From Sneathiella aquimaris (lineage in GTDB: Bacteria > Pseudomonadota > Alphaproteobacteria > Sneathiellales > Sneathiellaceae), in the NCBI RefSeq assembly GCF_026409565.1, contig NZ_CP112881.1, positions 310,001 to 374,000 of the forward strand: 64,000 nucleotides of DNA, read 5' to 3'. The notes under the pieces are model-generated. The model was not told where the DNA came from. It did no database searches and was given only the letters and a program-made list of their open reading frames with translations. Within the stretch, counting starts at the first letter, position 1. Every line of letters begins with the position of its first letter. This document shows, piece after piece, positions 23,905-33,966 of this stretch. The translations under genes were made by a program, and so were the position numbers.

Positions 23905-26044
23905 TGACCGCAGCCTCGTAGGTTTTGCCGCGCCGCGGTCTGATGAAAGTCCGACGGACACGGTCCATTAGCCGTTCCCATTTACTTGGATTGCTGATCG
24001 TCCGAATTTCGTAAAAAGAGGGACAAAGGGACGCCGCGTGTGCCGTCTCGCCGCAGTTGCCGCACCCTACGCACCCTTGTTCAACATGGGCGACCGGGTC
24101 TTTGCGCAGAGGATCCGGATTTTCCTTGATCGTTAATGTTGGGCATGCAGACAGCCGAATACAGGAATGGTCCCCGGTACAAAGTGTATCGTCAACCGCA
24201 AATACGCTTTTGACCACGCGATCCCCTGATTTTAACTTCTTCGCTATCTCCGGCTTTTTGCGTCGCTGGACAGCGAGCATACATTCACCATCAGCAATGA
24301 TCACTTTTAACCCGTCCTTGTCAGTGGTCATTGCATCTCTGAAGGTATGGGCCATTTCGGCCACACTGTAGGAGTTGATTGTTTTGATCCATTTGACACC
24401 CATTGCTTTAAGAGCAAGCGTCATATCGAGATTGGCCTCGCGATCGATCCGATCTGATTTCGATGTTGGAATATCTTGATGGCCTGTTGCCGCGGTATAG
24501 CCGTTCTTCAAGATTACGAGGACACTGTCATCTTTGTTAAAGACAGCATTTGCGACCCCTGATGTAAGACCATTATGCCAAAAGCCGCCATCGCCCATTA
24601 TGCTGGCGGTCCGTTTTTTGATAAGCGGGGCAATCCCGGAAGACCCTGAAAGGCCGAGGCCGTATCCCATTACCGTGTTGCCTATATTGAACGGTGGTAG
24701 CGTTGCAAAAGTATGGCACCCGATATCAGCAGAAACATGGAATTTCCCGACTTGCCTTTCCACCAGCTTCATCGCTGTGAAGACCGGTCGTTCCGGGCAT
24801 CCTATGCAGAAACCAGGCGGGCGAATGGGTAAAGGATCCTGAAACGCACTAATTGCTTTGGCGATTTGATCTTTGGTGTTCGAATGCAGGCTTTTGAGTG
24901 CGCTGAGATCCAGGCATGCCGAGGGCGTATCAAGCAGAAATTTGGCAAGTCCGTCAAACAGGACCTGTCCCGTATATTCTCCAGCCAATGGCAGGTAGTT
25001 TTTACCGTGGATCAAGGTTTCCTCACCGGCGTCTCGCAATATGGCCTTTATATTCTGGGCCAGATAATCAGGCTGTCCTTCTTCGATAACGAGAACAGAT
25101 TTCTTGTCTTTGCAGAATTCAGAAATTTCTTCTGGCACCAGCGGATAGGTAACGTTCAGCACAAAAAGGGGTAGCTTTGAATTGCCGTGAGCATCACTGA
25201 GCCCTAACTGCTGCAGGGCTCGATTAACACCATTAAACAAACCACCTTGCATAATTATTCCGACGTCACCGGCTTCACCCATACGTTCGTTAAGTTTATT
25301 TTTGGCGATATACTCAAGGGCGGCGGGCATCCGGCGGTTGACCTTGTCCTGCTCTTGCACATAGGTCGACGGAGGTAAGCAAATACGCCCATAATCGAAC
25401 TCAGCTTCTTCTAGGGGGGCAAGCCGGGAAATTTCTCCTGCTTTATTCTCTTTCGTTTTAAAACGGCCATATACGTGACAGGCTCTAATTCTCATTTCCA
25501 GCATTACGGGCGTCGAGCTGGCTTCGGATAATTCAAACCCTTTTTCCACCATTTCAACCATCGAGGGCAGATTGGGACGCGGATCCAATAACCACATCTG
25601 AGATTTAGTGGCAAACGCATGGCTGCGTTCCTGAATAATACTTGCCCCTTCCCCATAATCTTCGCCAAGAATAATGAGTGTGCCACCCTTGACCCCCGCA
25701 GAAGCAAGATTGGATAGGGCGTCCGAGGCAACATTTGTTCCAACAGTGGATTTCCAGGTGACAGCGCCCCGCAATGGATAGTTTATGGATGCACCAAGCA
25801 TGGCAGCGGCCCCTGCTTCACTCGCGCAATTTTCGAAATGCACACCGAGTTCTTCAAGAACATCTTCAGCATCTGCAAACACGTCCATTAAATGGGAGAC
25901 TGGCGCGCCTTGATAACCGCCAACATATGACACACCGGACTGCAGCAGTGCCTTGGCAACCGCCAGAATCCCCTCACCGCGAAATTCTTTGCCTTCTCCC
26001 AAGCGAAGATTGTCTATCTCTACACTAAAACTGCGTTCCGCCAT
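23897..26044 (-). CDS. iorA: Indolepyruvate ferredoxin oxidoreductase alpha subunit
   Basis: About 715 residues from MAERSFSVEIDN (26044), preceded by GGAAGGG. An N-terminal pyrimidine-binding domain (YVGGYQGAPVSHLMDV, FENCASEAGAAAMLGAS) is followed by the thiamine-diphosphate domain (MGDGGFWHNGLTSGVANAVFNKDDSVLVILKNGYTAATG). The C-terminus has a two-cluster ferredoxin region with Cys-rich CTGDHSCIRLSACP and CVGCGNCGETAHAASLCP. It catalyses ferredoxin-dependent oxidative decarboxylation of aryl pyruvates in the cytoplasm. First gene of the operon iorA-iorB-marR-dctP-dctQ-dctM. Confidence 0.92.
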   Translation of the reverse strand: MAERSFSVEIDNLRLGEGKEFRGEGILAVAKALLQSGVSYVGGYQGAPVSHLMDVFADAEDVLEELGVHFENCASEAGAAAMLGASINYPLRGAVTWKSTVGTNVASDALSNLASAGVKGGTLIILGEDYGEGASIIQERSHAFATKSQMWLLDPRPNLPSMVEMVEKGFELSEASSTPVMLEMRIRACHVYGRFKTKENKAGEISRLAPLEEAEFDYGRICLPPSTYVQEQDKVNRRMPAALEYIAKNKLNERMGEAGDVGIIMQGGLFNGVNRALQQLGLSDAHGNSKLPLFVLNVTYPLVPEEISEFCKDKKSVLVIEEGQPDYLAQNIKAILRDAGEETLIHGKNYLPLAGEYTGQVLFDGLAKFLLDTPSACLDLSALKSLHSNTKDQIAKAISAFQDPLPIRPPGFCIGCPERPVFTAMKLVERQVGKFHVSADIGCHTFATLPPFNIGNTVMGYGLGLSGSSGIAPLIKKRTASIMGDGGFWHNGLTSGVANAVFNKDDSVLVILKNGYTAATGHQDIPTSKSDRIDREANLDMTLALKAMGVKWIKTINSYSVAEMAHTFRDAMTTDKDGLKVIIADGECMLAVQRRKKPEIAKKLKSGDRVVKSVFAVDDTLCTGDHSCIRLSACPTLTIKENPDPLRKDPVAHVEQGCVGCGNCGETAHAASLCPSFYEIRTISNPSKWERLMDRVRRTFIRPRRGKTYEAAVNG

Positions 26045-26821
26045 TCTCGCCCTTCCGGTTTTAAAGCTCGGCAATGCAATTGCAATATTCCGGTTTAATC
26101 TGAATTATCTACTGTTTATATGTAAATAAATATGATTTTGCAAATAAATTATCTTGCGGTTTTGTATTTCGTAAACTGGAACAATCCTGGAGAGTGTCGT
26201 CTGGATTTTGTCGTTTCTTTTTAAGGTGTTAATAGAACACCTCTTTTGATCATATAGCGATAACAGTATCGGTCGTTAATGGGTTCGAGGGGGCTTGTGC
26301 TGGTGCTAACCCGTTTAAAACAGCGAATAAAATACTCAAAGATGTTGACCTTCTCATAACCTGCACAGATCTGGCGCCAGAAACCGGACCGTCAACGCCG
26401 ATCAAAGGATCCTCAATGGTACGGTGCCTGGGGGCATGATGCCCGAACGGAGCGCGTCGTTAGCAGTCTTGAGGCTTCGAAAGGATGAAGATTTTAAGGG
26501 TCAGGTCCTGTTTACACACTCAATCTGGTTGCAGGCACCAGGGTAACAGGGTCTTCCCGCTGTCCAGTGCGTTTGGCCGTTCGCGGACGCAGAAACGAAA
26601 ACGGTAGCTCATCTGCAAGAAGTCGGGCCACTTGGTCAGTCAAACAGGTTACTTGCAAAATTGATAATGGAACGCTTACTATCTGATCTAAAGTGAGCCA
26701 GATCCCCTTGTTTAAATGAACCCGTCAAGTGTTCAGCAAGAAGGTAAAATCTGTGGATGTGACGGTTTCATTGATAAGAAAAAGACATCTGGGATGGCAC
26801 GGGGCGGGGGACAAGGGACGC
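26045..26821. other. 777-base intergenic region between iorA and the kinase-like gene
   Basis: The first 120 bases are the AT-rich promoter region of the ior operon. They contain the perfect palindrome TGCAATTGCA (26075-26084) and related TTTGCAAAT and CTTGCGG words near 26137-26160, which are candidate MarR sites. From about 26220 to 26720 the sequence is of higher GC and shows no gene with family similarity or ribosome-binding site. A short perfect hairpin GGGCAT-G-ATGCCC lies near 26430-26443. This part could be decayed coding DNA, but no parent gene is recognisable. Confidence 0.4.
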
Positions 26822-27697
26822 ATGACGCACGATATTTCCAAATTAAAATCACTGCCAATTTGGTCTGGAGATGTTTCGTTACAAAAAATGCAGGGCGGTC
26901 TTACCAATCTCAACTATCTGGCGGAAGACCAAAAGGGCAAATATGTCATTAGAGTGGGCGAGGATATCCCCGTTCATCATGTTCTGCGCTTTAATGAGCT
27001 TGCGGCAAGCAAGGCCGCTTATCAAGCCGGTCTATCGCCGAAAGTCGTGTATACGGAACCCGGCATTCTGGTGCTTGATTATATCGAAAGCCAAACTTTG
27101 ACGGTCCGGGACGTTCAAAATCCGGACACATTGGCGCGTCTGCTGAAATTATTGAAACGCTGCCATCTGGAGGTTCCCAAATATCTAAGAGGGCCAGTCC
27201 TGATGTTTTGGGTTTTCCATGTAATCAAAGATTATGCTGCGACCCTTGAGGAGGGTCAGAGTGGGTATCGCCCCATGTTAAAGGAGTTGCTTGATATAAC
27301 CGAGGGCCTTGAGGCCGCTTCGCAACCCGGGTTTATTGTATTTGGGCATAATGATCTTCTTGCGTTCAATTTTCTGGATGATGGTGCCCGTTTATGGCTT
27401 ATCGATTGGGACTATGCGGGATTTAATTCGCCGCTTTTTGATCTGGGCGGGTTGGCATCTAACAATAATTTGGACGAAGCCCAGGAAAAATGGTTGTTGG
27501 AGAATTATTTTGAGAAGACAGTTACCAGTGAGCTTCTTCATCAGTATCAAGCAATGAAATGTGCTTCCTTGCTGCGGGAAACCCTGTGGAGCATGGTCTC
27601 AGAAATTCACTCCAATATCGATTTTGATTACGCCTCCTATTCACAAGAAAACCTGACGTCGTTTCGTAAAGCGTACGACGTGTTTCTCCAGTCCTAA
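26822..27697 (+). CDS. Choline/ethanolamine kinase-like phosphotransferase
   Basis: 291 residues from the ATG at 26822 (preceded by AAGGGA); longer starts lack support. It has a protein-kinase-like fold: LTNLNYLAEDQKGKYVIRVGE (nucleotide loop and Lys region), the catalytic loop FGHNDLLAFNFL (Asp of HND plus Asn) and the metal-binding LIDWDYAGFNSPLFDLG. Members phosphorylate choline, ethanolamine, aminoglycosides or related alcohols. It ends 12 bases before a dimethylglycine/sarcosine-dehydrogenase-like gene, which suggests a role with a methylated amine or choline-derived compound. The exact substrate is not known. Confidence 0.8.
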   Translation: MTHDISKLKSLPIWSGDVSLQKMQGGLTNLNYLAEDQKGKYVIRVGEDIPVHHVLRFNELAASKAAYQAGLSPKVVYTEPGILVLDYIESQTLTVRDVQNPDTLARLLKLLKRCHLEVPKYLRGPVLMFWVFHVIKDYAATLEEGQSGYRPMLKELLDITEGLEAASQPGFIVFGHNDLLAFNFLDDGARLWLIDWDYAGFNSPLFDLGGLASNNNLDEAQEKWLLENYFEKTVTSELLHQYQAMKCASLLRETLWSMVSEIHSNIDFDYASYSQENLTSFRKAYDVFLQS

Positions 27698-27709
27698 GGA
27701 TTTTATGAC

Positions 27710-30160
27710 ATGACCGATTTACCTGAAACAGCAAAAGCGGTGATTATTGGTGGTGGTATTATTGGCTGTTCAACGGCCTACCATCTGGCCAAATTGGGTT
27801 GGACAGATACGATTGTACTTGAGCGTAAGAAATTGACATCAGGGACAACCTTTCATGCGGCCGGTCTGGTTGGGCAGTTGCGATCTAACGCAAATATCAC
27901 TCAGTTGCTGGGCTATTCGGTGGATTTATACAACAAACTGGAAGAGGAAACAGGTCTGGCAACAGGGTGGAAAATGAACGGCGGATTGCGCCTGGCCTGT
28001 AACGAAGACCGCTGGACAGAAGTAAAACGGCAGGCCACCACCGCCAATTCATTCGGGTTGGATATGCAGCTGCTGACACCAAAGGAGGCGCAGGACCTTT
28101 GGCCGTTGATGGACATAGAGGATGTGATCGGCGCGGCATTTTTACCAACAGATGGTCAGGCCAACCCTTCTGATATTACCCAAGCCCTAGCAAAAGGCGC
28201 GAGAATGGCAGGTGCCCGCATTTTTGAGGATACCAAAGTGGTTTCCATCGAGACAGAAGACGGCAAAGTCAAAGCCGTTCAAACGGAAAACGGCCGTGTT
28301 GAATGCGACGTGGTGATTTGTTGCGCAGGGCAATGGACGCGGAATTTGGCGGCGACAGTGGGCGTGAATGTGCCGCTCGTCTCAGTCGAGCATCAATATA
28401 TGGTGACCGAGAAAATCGACGGCGTTCCCCGTAATTTACCGACTTTGAGAGATCCTGATCGTTTGACTTATTACAAGGAAGAAGTGGGCGGCCTTGTGGT
28501 TGGTGGATATGAGCCGAACCCGATTCCCTGGGCCGTGGAGGGGATCCCGCGGGGATTTCATTATACATTGTTAGACTCTAAATTTGATCATTTTGAACAG
28601 ATTATGGAACTGGTTCTGGGGCGTGTCCCGGCTTTGGAAACAGCGGGAATCAAAGAGCTGATTAATGGCCCGGAAAGTTTCACACCAGATGGGAACTTTA
28701 TCCTTGGGGAAGCGCCTGAGCTTAAAAACTTCTATGTCGGTGCAGGTTTTAACGCATTTGGTATCGCTGCGGGGGGCGGTGCAGGGATGGCCCTGGCCGA
28801 ATGGGTTCATAAAGGTGAGCCGACCCTTGATCTGTGGCCAGTGGATATTCGCAGATTTGGGCGTCCGCATTTTGATACGGACTGGGTCAGAACGCGGACA
28901 CTTGAAGCCTATGGCAAACATTACACGATGGCATGGCCAAATGAGGAGCATTCGAGTGGGCGCCCCTGCCGAAAGTCGCCCTTATATGATCAATTGAAAG
29001 CGCAGGGGGCTTGTTTTGGCGAAAAACTCGGGTGGGAGCGACCAAACTGGTTTGCCGATCTATCGGCAGGCGAGGAGCCGGTCGATCATTATAGTTTTGG
29101 GCGCCAGAACTGGTTTGACGCGGTGGGCCGGGAACATAAAGCGGCCCGCGAGGCGGCAGTGCTGATTGATCAGACCTCTTTCGCCAAATTTGCGCTGAAA
29201 GGGCCGGATGCTGAAAGAGCACTGAGCTGGATTGCGGCAAATGATGTGAACAAGCCGGTCGGGTCCCTTATTTATACCCAGATGCTGAATATGCGCGGTG
29301 GTATCGAATGCGACCTGACCGTTACCCGTATCGCCCATGATGAATATTATATTGTGACGGGAACCGGTTTCGCGACCCATGATTTTAATTGGATCAAGCG
29401 CAATATTCCAGAAGGGGCAAATGCTCAACTTTTTGATATTACCTCAAGCAACGCAGTCCTTTCCCTGATGGGACCTAAGGCCCGCAAAATTCTGGAAAAA
29501 GTGACGCGGGATGATGTGTCGAACGAGGCATTCGCGTTTGGAAAAATGAAAACCATTGGTATCGGTGGCTGCCCGGTGCAGGCAATGCGGGTTACCTATG
29601 TCGGAGAATTGGGCTGGGAGCTGCATCTTCCGGTCGAATATGCCGCTACCGTTTTTCAGATCCTGCAACAGGCGGGAGAAGAGTTTTCTCTGAAACTGGC
29701 CGGGTACCGAGCCATTGAAAGTCTGCGTCTTGAGAAAGGATATCGTGCTTGGGGCAGTGATATTGGCCCCGATCATACCCCTTTGGAAGCGGGCTTGGGA
29801 TGGGCAGTAAAATTGGGCAAAGACATTGATTTTCTCGGACGCGATGGGTTACTGCGGCAGAAGGAGGCCGGGATTAAGAAAATGATGGCCGGTTTTACGA
29901 TTGATGATCCGAATGTCATTTTGCTAGGCCGGGAGACTGTCTATCGCAACGGTGAACGCGTGGGTTGGCTTTCCAGCGGAGGATACGGTTATACCATCGG
30001 GCGCTCAATCGGATATGGCTACATCCGCAATGAACAGGGGGTCAATGCCGAGTATGTTCTGAACGCAAACTATGAACTGGAAGTGGCAACGAAGCGGGTA
30101 AAAGCAAACGTCCATCTGAAGCCTTTGTATGACCCAGAAATGAAGAATATCAAATGCTGA
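27710..30160 (+). CDS. Dimethylglycine/sarcosine dehydrogenase-like FAD protein with GcvT domains
   Basis: 816 residues, the usual length of DMGDH/SarDH-type enzymes. Seen: N-terminal FAD-binding VIIGGGIIGCSTAYHLAKLG, SGTTFHAAGLVGQLR with the histidine that carries covalent FAD in this family, and a DAO domain to about residue 385. A C-terminal folate-binding GcvT-type half follows (YTQMLNMRGGIECDLTVTR, YVGELGWELHLPVEYA, LRLEKGYRAWGSDIGPDHTPLEAGLGW). The reaction is oxidative N-demethylation with transfer of the one-carbon unit to tetrahydrofolate. It is cotranscribed with the kinase-like gene. Which N-methyl compound it uses cannot be seen. Confidence 0.87.
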   Translation: MTDLPETAKAVIIGGGIIGCSTAYHLAKLGWTDTIVLERKKLTSGTTFHAAGLVGQLRSNANITQLLGYSVDLYNKLEEETGLATGWKMNGGLRLACNEDRWTEVKRQATTANSFGLDMQLLTPKEAQDLWPLMDIEDVIGAAFLPTDGQANPSDITQALAKGARMAGARIFEDTKVVSIETEDGKVKAVQTENGRVECDVVICCAGQWTRNLAATVGVNVPLVSVEHQYMVTEKIDGVPRNLPTLRDPDRLTYYKEEVGGLVVGGYEPNPIPWAVEGIPRGFHYTLLDSKFDHFEQIMELVLGRVPALETAGIKELINGPESFTPDGNFILGEAPELKNFYVGAGFNAFGIAAGGGAGMALAEWVHKGEPTLDLWPVDIRRFGRPHFDTDWVRTRTLEAYGKHYTMAWPNEEHSSGRPCRKSPLYDQLKAQGACFGEKLGWERPNWFADLSAGEEPVDHYSFGRQNWFDAVGREHKAAREAAVLIDQTSFAKFALKGPDAERALSWIAANDVNKPVGSLIYTQMLNMRGGIECDLTVTRIAHDEYYIVTGTGFATHDFNWIKRNIPEGANAQLFDITSSNAVLSLMGPKARKILEKVTRDDVSNEAFAFGKMKTIGIGGCPVQAMRVTYVGELGWELHLPVEYAATVFQILQQAGEEFSLKLAGYRAIESLRLEKGYRAWGSDIGPDHTPLEAGLGWAVKLGKDIDFLGRDGLLRQKEAGIKKMMAGFTIDDPNVILLGRETVYRNGERVGWLSSGGYGYTIGRSIGYGYIRNEQGVNAEYVLNANYELEVATKRVKANVHLKPLYDPEMKNIKC

Positions 30161-30565
30161 TAATCTTCTGTGAACGCTGACAAAAGTGGGTATCGGGGGC
30201 GGGAAGATTTGTTGTGAATGCGTCTTTATTCCTTGCAGCCAAACCGTCATGCTCAGGAAAAGCCTCGCGAGAACTGCCTCGCGTGGAGAGGCCAGCATAA
30301 TCAGTCGGTGTCGGTATCGGTGTCGGCGTTTGGGCGGACGCTCCCCATCCTTTATTGAGAAGGTTCGGATGCGTTTTTTCCTGACGTTACGGCAAGCCAA
30401 TCCCGTTATGCTGTCCTAAAGAAAGCGATGCTTATCGGAATGTTAGTGCGCCGCGGATTTTATCGCATTTGGGAGAGCTGTGTTCAATCTATCAAAGCGA
30501 CGCTAAATCTGTAATATTGCAATCACATCACACGCCTTTTGGCGAAAAATTTGAAAGAGAAAATT
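30161..30565. other. 405-base interval before ppc
   Basis: No gene recognised. There is a short imperfect hexamer repeat (GTCGGT GTCGGT ATCGGT GTCGGC) at about 30304-30328 and a CCTCGCG direct repeat near 30270-30290. The last 60 bases should hold the ppc promoter, but no convincing -35/-10 pair stands out. Confidence 0.3.
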
Positions 30566-33319
30566 ATGGATCCGTCCAGTTCTGATAAAGACACGCCTCT
30601 TGTTGAAAATATCCGGCTTCTTGGGCGATTACTGGGCAACACGATCAAGGAACAGGAAGGGGACGATGTTTTTAATACCGTTGAACTTATTCGTCAGACT
30701 TCGATTGAATATTTGCGGTATGAGAAACCGGAAACCCGCAAGGAACTGGAGGCCCTGCTGGAGTCTCTTAGTCCGGAACTTGCTGTGCAAATTCTGCGCG
30801 CTTATAGCTACTTCTCGCATCTGGCAAATATCGCAGAGGATCAGCATCATGTAAGGCGTATTCGCTATCATGAGATTGCCCGCAGTCCAGCCCGATTTAG
30901 CAGCACCGAAAAAGCGATTGAGCGGGTAGAGGAAGCCGGTTACGAGATTGATGATATTGTTAAATTCTATGACAAGGCGCTGATCGCGCCTGTGATGACG
31001 GCCCATCCAACGGAAGTTCGCCGGAAAAGTACAATGACGCAGGAAATGCGCATTGCGGATCTGCTGCATGAGTTAGAGCGCGTTGACTTCACGCCGTCCG
31101 AAATTGAAGAGAAGGAAAATGAGCTGGAGCGCAAGATATTGACGCTTTGGCAAACCAACCTGCTCCGTCAATCCAAGATGAGCGTAATTGACGAACTCAA
31201 GAACGGTCTCACCTATTTTGATTACACTTTTCTTCAGCAGTTGCCCCGATTTTACAGAAAACTTGAAGCGAGCATCAATCGTAAAATCGATGAAGCGGCT
31301 GATGTGTCTATTCCCTCTTTTCTGCGGATAGGGAGCTGGATCGGAGGGGACCGTGATGGCAATCCGTTTGTAACCGCCGAAGTGCTGGATGAAACTTTTA
31401 AACGGCAGAGTAGCCTTATTCTCAACCACTATCTTGAGCAATTGAACGAATTGGGGCGTGAACTGTCTCTTTCTACCCGCCTTGTTACCGCCTCTGATGC
31501 CCTCAACCGTTTATCCGAAAATTCACCTGACACCTCTCCCCACCGCCTGGAAGAGCCTTACAGAAGAGCGCTGGTCGGACTGTATGCGCGGGTATCCGCA
31601 ACCTTGCAGTTTATGGATAATGAGGAAGCTGCTATCCGTCCGTTAGGGGACGCTAATCCATACGAAAACCCCAAAGAACTTCTGGCGGACCTGAAAGTCA
31701 TAGAAGACTCGCTGAAATCCAATAATTCAGAGACACTTGCACAAGGACGGCTAGAGGAACTTTGCCGATCGGTAGACTGTTTCGGCTTTCATCTGGCGTG
31801 TGTTGATATGCGCCAAAATTCAGCGGTTCACGGCGCAACCGTTGAGGAGCTGTTCAAGGCCGTTGATTTAGCCGACCACTACGAAGACTTGCCTGAAAAA
31901 GACAAAATCAAATTGCTCTCGCAGGAGCTGTCTTCCTCTCGTCCGATCATACGCCAAAACTGGAAATATTCGGAACAGACGACAAGCGAACTCCAGATTT
32001 TTGAAACGGCGCATAAAATCCAGCAGACCCAGAATTTTGAGGCTCTTTGCACGGCCATTATTTCCAACACGCAATCTGTCTCTGATGTTCTGGAGCTTGC
32101 GCTCATCCTGAAAGAAAAGGGAATTGTAACACCTGATGGTGAAAGCCGAATGAACATTGTTCCCTTGTTCGAAACAATCGAAGATCTTCAAAATTGTTCC
32201 GGCATCATGGATCAGTTATTTGCCACACCGGAATATATGCGGCTTGTCAAAAGCCTTGGAAATATTCAGGAAGTCATGCTGGGATATTCGGACAGCAATA
32301 AGGATGGCGGGTATATCACGTCAGGCTGGGAGTTATATAAAGCAGAGGTCAGCCTGATTGAGGTCTTCCGCAAACATGGGGTTGGCATTCGGTTGTTCCA
32401 TGGTCGCGGCGGAACCGTTGGTCGCGGGGGTGGCCCAAGTTATGAAGCCATACTGGCGCAACCCTCTGGTGCCGTTGACGGCCAGATCAGGGTGACCGAG
32501 CAGGGCGAAATTATTTCCAGTAAATATACCAATCCGGATCTCGGTTTGCGGAATTTGGAAATTCTGGCATCGGCGACCCTCGAAGCGACCCTGTTGTCAA
32601 AGAATGAGCCTGAGCCTGAAGACAGTTGGCTGGACACCATGGATTGTCTTTCCGGCAAAGCTTTTGAGACCTATCGTGGCCTTGTATATGGTACGGAAGG
32701 GTTCATTGATTATTTCTGGTCTTCAACGGTTATAAACGAAATCGCCACGCTCAATATCGGCAGCCGTCCAGCCTCTCGCAAGAAAACCCGAAAAATTGAA
32801 GACTTGCGGGCTATTCCGTGGGTATTCAGTTGGGCTCAATGCCGGCTTATGCTTCCCGGCTGGTATGGGTTTGGCTCAGCGGTTGACGCGTTCATCGAAG
32901 AAAACCCGGATAATGGTCTGCAACTCCTGCAGGAAATGTATCAGAACTGGCCATTCTTTGAATCCCAGCTTTCCAACATGGATATGGTCCTTAGTAAAAC
33001 CAATCTGGCAATCGCGTCCCGATATGCGGCGTTGGTCGAGGACATCGAGCTTCGAGAAAAAATATTTGGCACAATCGTTGAAGAGCATAAGAAAACAGTG
33101 AAAGCCTTATTGGCCATAATGCAACAAACCACGTTGCTTGCCGGGAATCCTATGCTGACCCGCTCAATCCACAATCGGTTCCCGTATATCGATCCTTTGA
33201 ATCACATTCAGGTTCAATTGCTGAAACGATACAGGGCAGACCAGAAAGATGCAAAAACCCTGACGGGCATCCAATTGTCCATCAATGGTATCGCCGCTGG
33301 TTTGAGAAATAGCGGGTAA
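30566..33319 (+). CDS. ppc: Phosphoenolpyruvate carboxylase
   Basis: About 917 residues from the ATG at 30566; an upstream in-frame TTG (30539) would add nine residues. All signature motifs are present: VMTAHPTEVRRKS (catalytic His), GGDRDGNPFVT, GYSDSNKDGGY, LFHGRGGTVGRGGGPSY and RVTEQGEIISSKY. The C-terminus is IAAGLRNSG, where the common ending is QNTG or RNTG. The enzyme carboxylates PEP to oxaloacetate with bicarbonate and replenishes the TCA cycle. A strong terminator follows, and the gene appears monocistronic. Confidence 0.97.
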   Translation: MDPSSSDKDTPLVENIRLLGRLLGNTIKEQEGDDVFNTVELIRQTSIEYLRYEKPETRKELEALLESLSPELAVQILRAYSYFSHLANIAEDQHHVRRIRYHEIARSPARFSSTEKAIERVEEAGYEIDDIVKFYDKALIAPVMTAHPTEVRRKSTMTQEMRIADLLHELERVDFTPSEIEEKENELERKILTLWQTNLLRQSKMSVIDELKNGLTYFDYTFLQQLPRFYRKLEASINRKIDEAADVSIPSFLRIGSWIGGDRDGNPFVTAEVLDETFKRQSSLILNHYLEQLNELGRELSLSTRLVTASDALNRLSENSPDTSPHRLEEPYRRALVGLYARVSATLQFMDNEEAAIRPLGDANPYENPKELLADLKVIEDSLKSNNSETLAQGRLEELCRSVDCFGFHLACVDMRQNSAVHGATVEELFKAVDLADHYEDLPEKDKIKLLSQELSSSRPIIRQNWKYSEQTTSELQIFETAHKIQQTQNFEALCTAIISNTQSVSDVLELALILKEKGIVTPDGESRMNIVPLFETIEDLQNCSGIMDQLFATPEYMRLVKSLGNIQEVMLGYSDSNKDGGYITSGWELYKAEVSLIEVFRKHGVGIRLFHGRGGTVGRGGGPSYEAILAQPSGAVDGQIRVTEQGEIISSKYTNPDLGLRNLEILASATLEATLLSKNEPEPEDSWLDTMDCLSGKAFETYRGLVYGTEGFIDYFWSSTVINEIATLNIGSRPASRKKTRKIEDLRAIPWVFSWAQCRLMLPGWYGFGSAVDAFIEENPDNGLQLLQEMYQNWPFFESQLSNMDMVLSKTNLAIASRYAALVEDIELREKIFGTIVEEHKKTVKALLAIMQQTTLLAGNPMLTRSIHNRFPYIDPLNHIQVQLLKRYRADQKDAKTLTGIQLSINGIAAGLRNSG

Positions 33320-33334
33320 GGGAAGTGCTTGCTG

Positions 33335-33373
33335 AAAACAGGCAGGAGGGTGGTATGAATTCTGCCTGTTTTT
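33335..33373 (+). terminator. Rho-independent terminator of ppc
   Basis: AAAACAGGCAG (33335-33345) and CTGCCTGTTTT (33362-33372) form a perfect 11-base-pair stem ending in five T residues. It begins 15 bases after the ppc stop. Confidence 0.88.
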
Positions 33374-33966
33374 GTCGCGATACCAGGGCGAGTGCTACAG
33401 TAACCCCAAATTTTTGAGCACCGCTCCTTCTCGGGTCGCGAGCCATATTTCTGCCAGTGGATGGGGGTATTGCACTGGGGGCGTAGCTAATTTTGGCTGT
33501 AACAATATTTACATGCCGGATTTCTTCATGGCGCAATGAAGAAGCGGACGGCTTTTATGCGAACCGAACCCATCGCCGAAAGATTGAACGTTCCGTTTGC
33601 CAAATGGAAAATCCCGAGCGTCAAAAAGGTAATTGGCGCCTATCCACTTGATCTGGATTTGGACGAACGGATGGACCTTTTGTCTTTAAAGGGGGTCAAA
33701 ATTCTATTTTTGGGGGTCTTCCGAAGATAATTTTGAAGACCAACCGATTAGGCAGGCGTTTCTGATCAAGCGATGCGGGGACCCGTTTTTTCAGTTGCGT
33801 GCGAAAATGTACAGATGTTTCGGACACTGGCAGGTGTTTAAACCTGTTCGGCGGGTTAAAGTTCGTTGTTTCTAATCCCACGGTGAAGGTTTCGTTCAGT
33901 TCATCGGGAATGACGGGCGCATAAAGGACGCCCCGTCAATCTTATGGCCCGTTCGACGACACGATG
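33374..33966. other. 593-base interval between ppc terminator and the GST-like gene
   Basis: One open frame of 64 codons (33536-33730, plus strand) has no ribosome-binding site and no recognisable family, so it is not called as a gene. GGGGGTC occurs at 33691-33697 and 33712-33718 in a context (GGGGGTCAAAATT) reminiscent of the short repeats at some insertion-sequence ends, but no transposase remnant is visible. Confidence 0.3.

Noticed and set aside
33536-33730. Small plus-strand frame after ppc
   Set aside because: No ribosome-binding site, no family and little sign of coding character; kept only as a remark on the interval.
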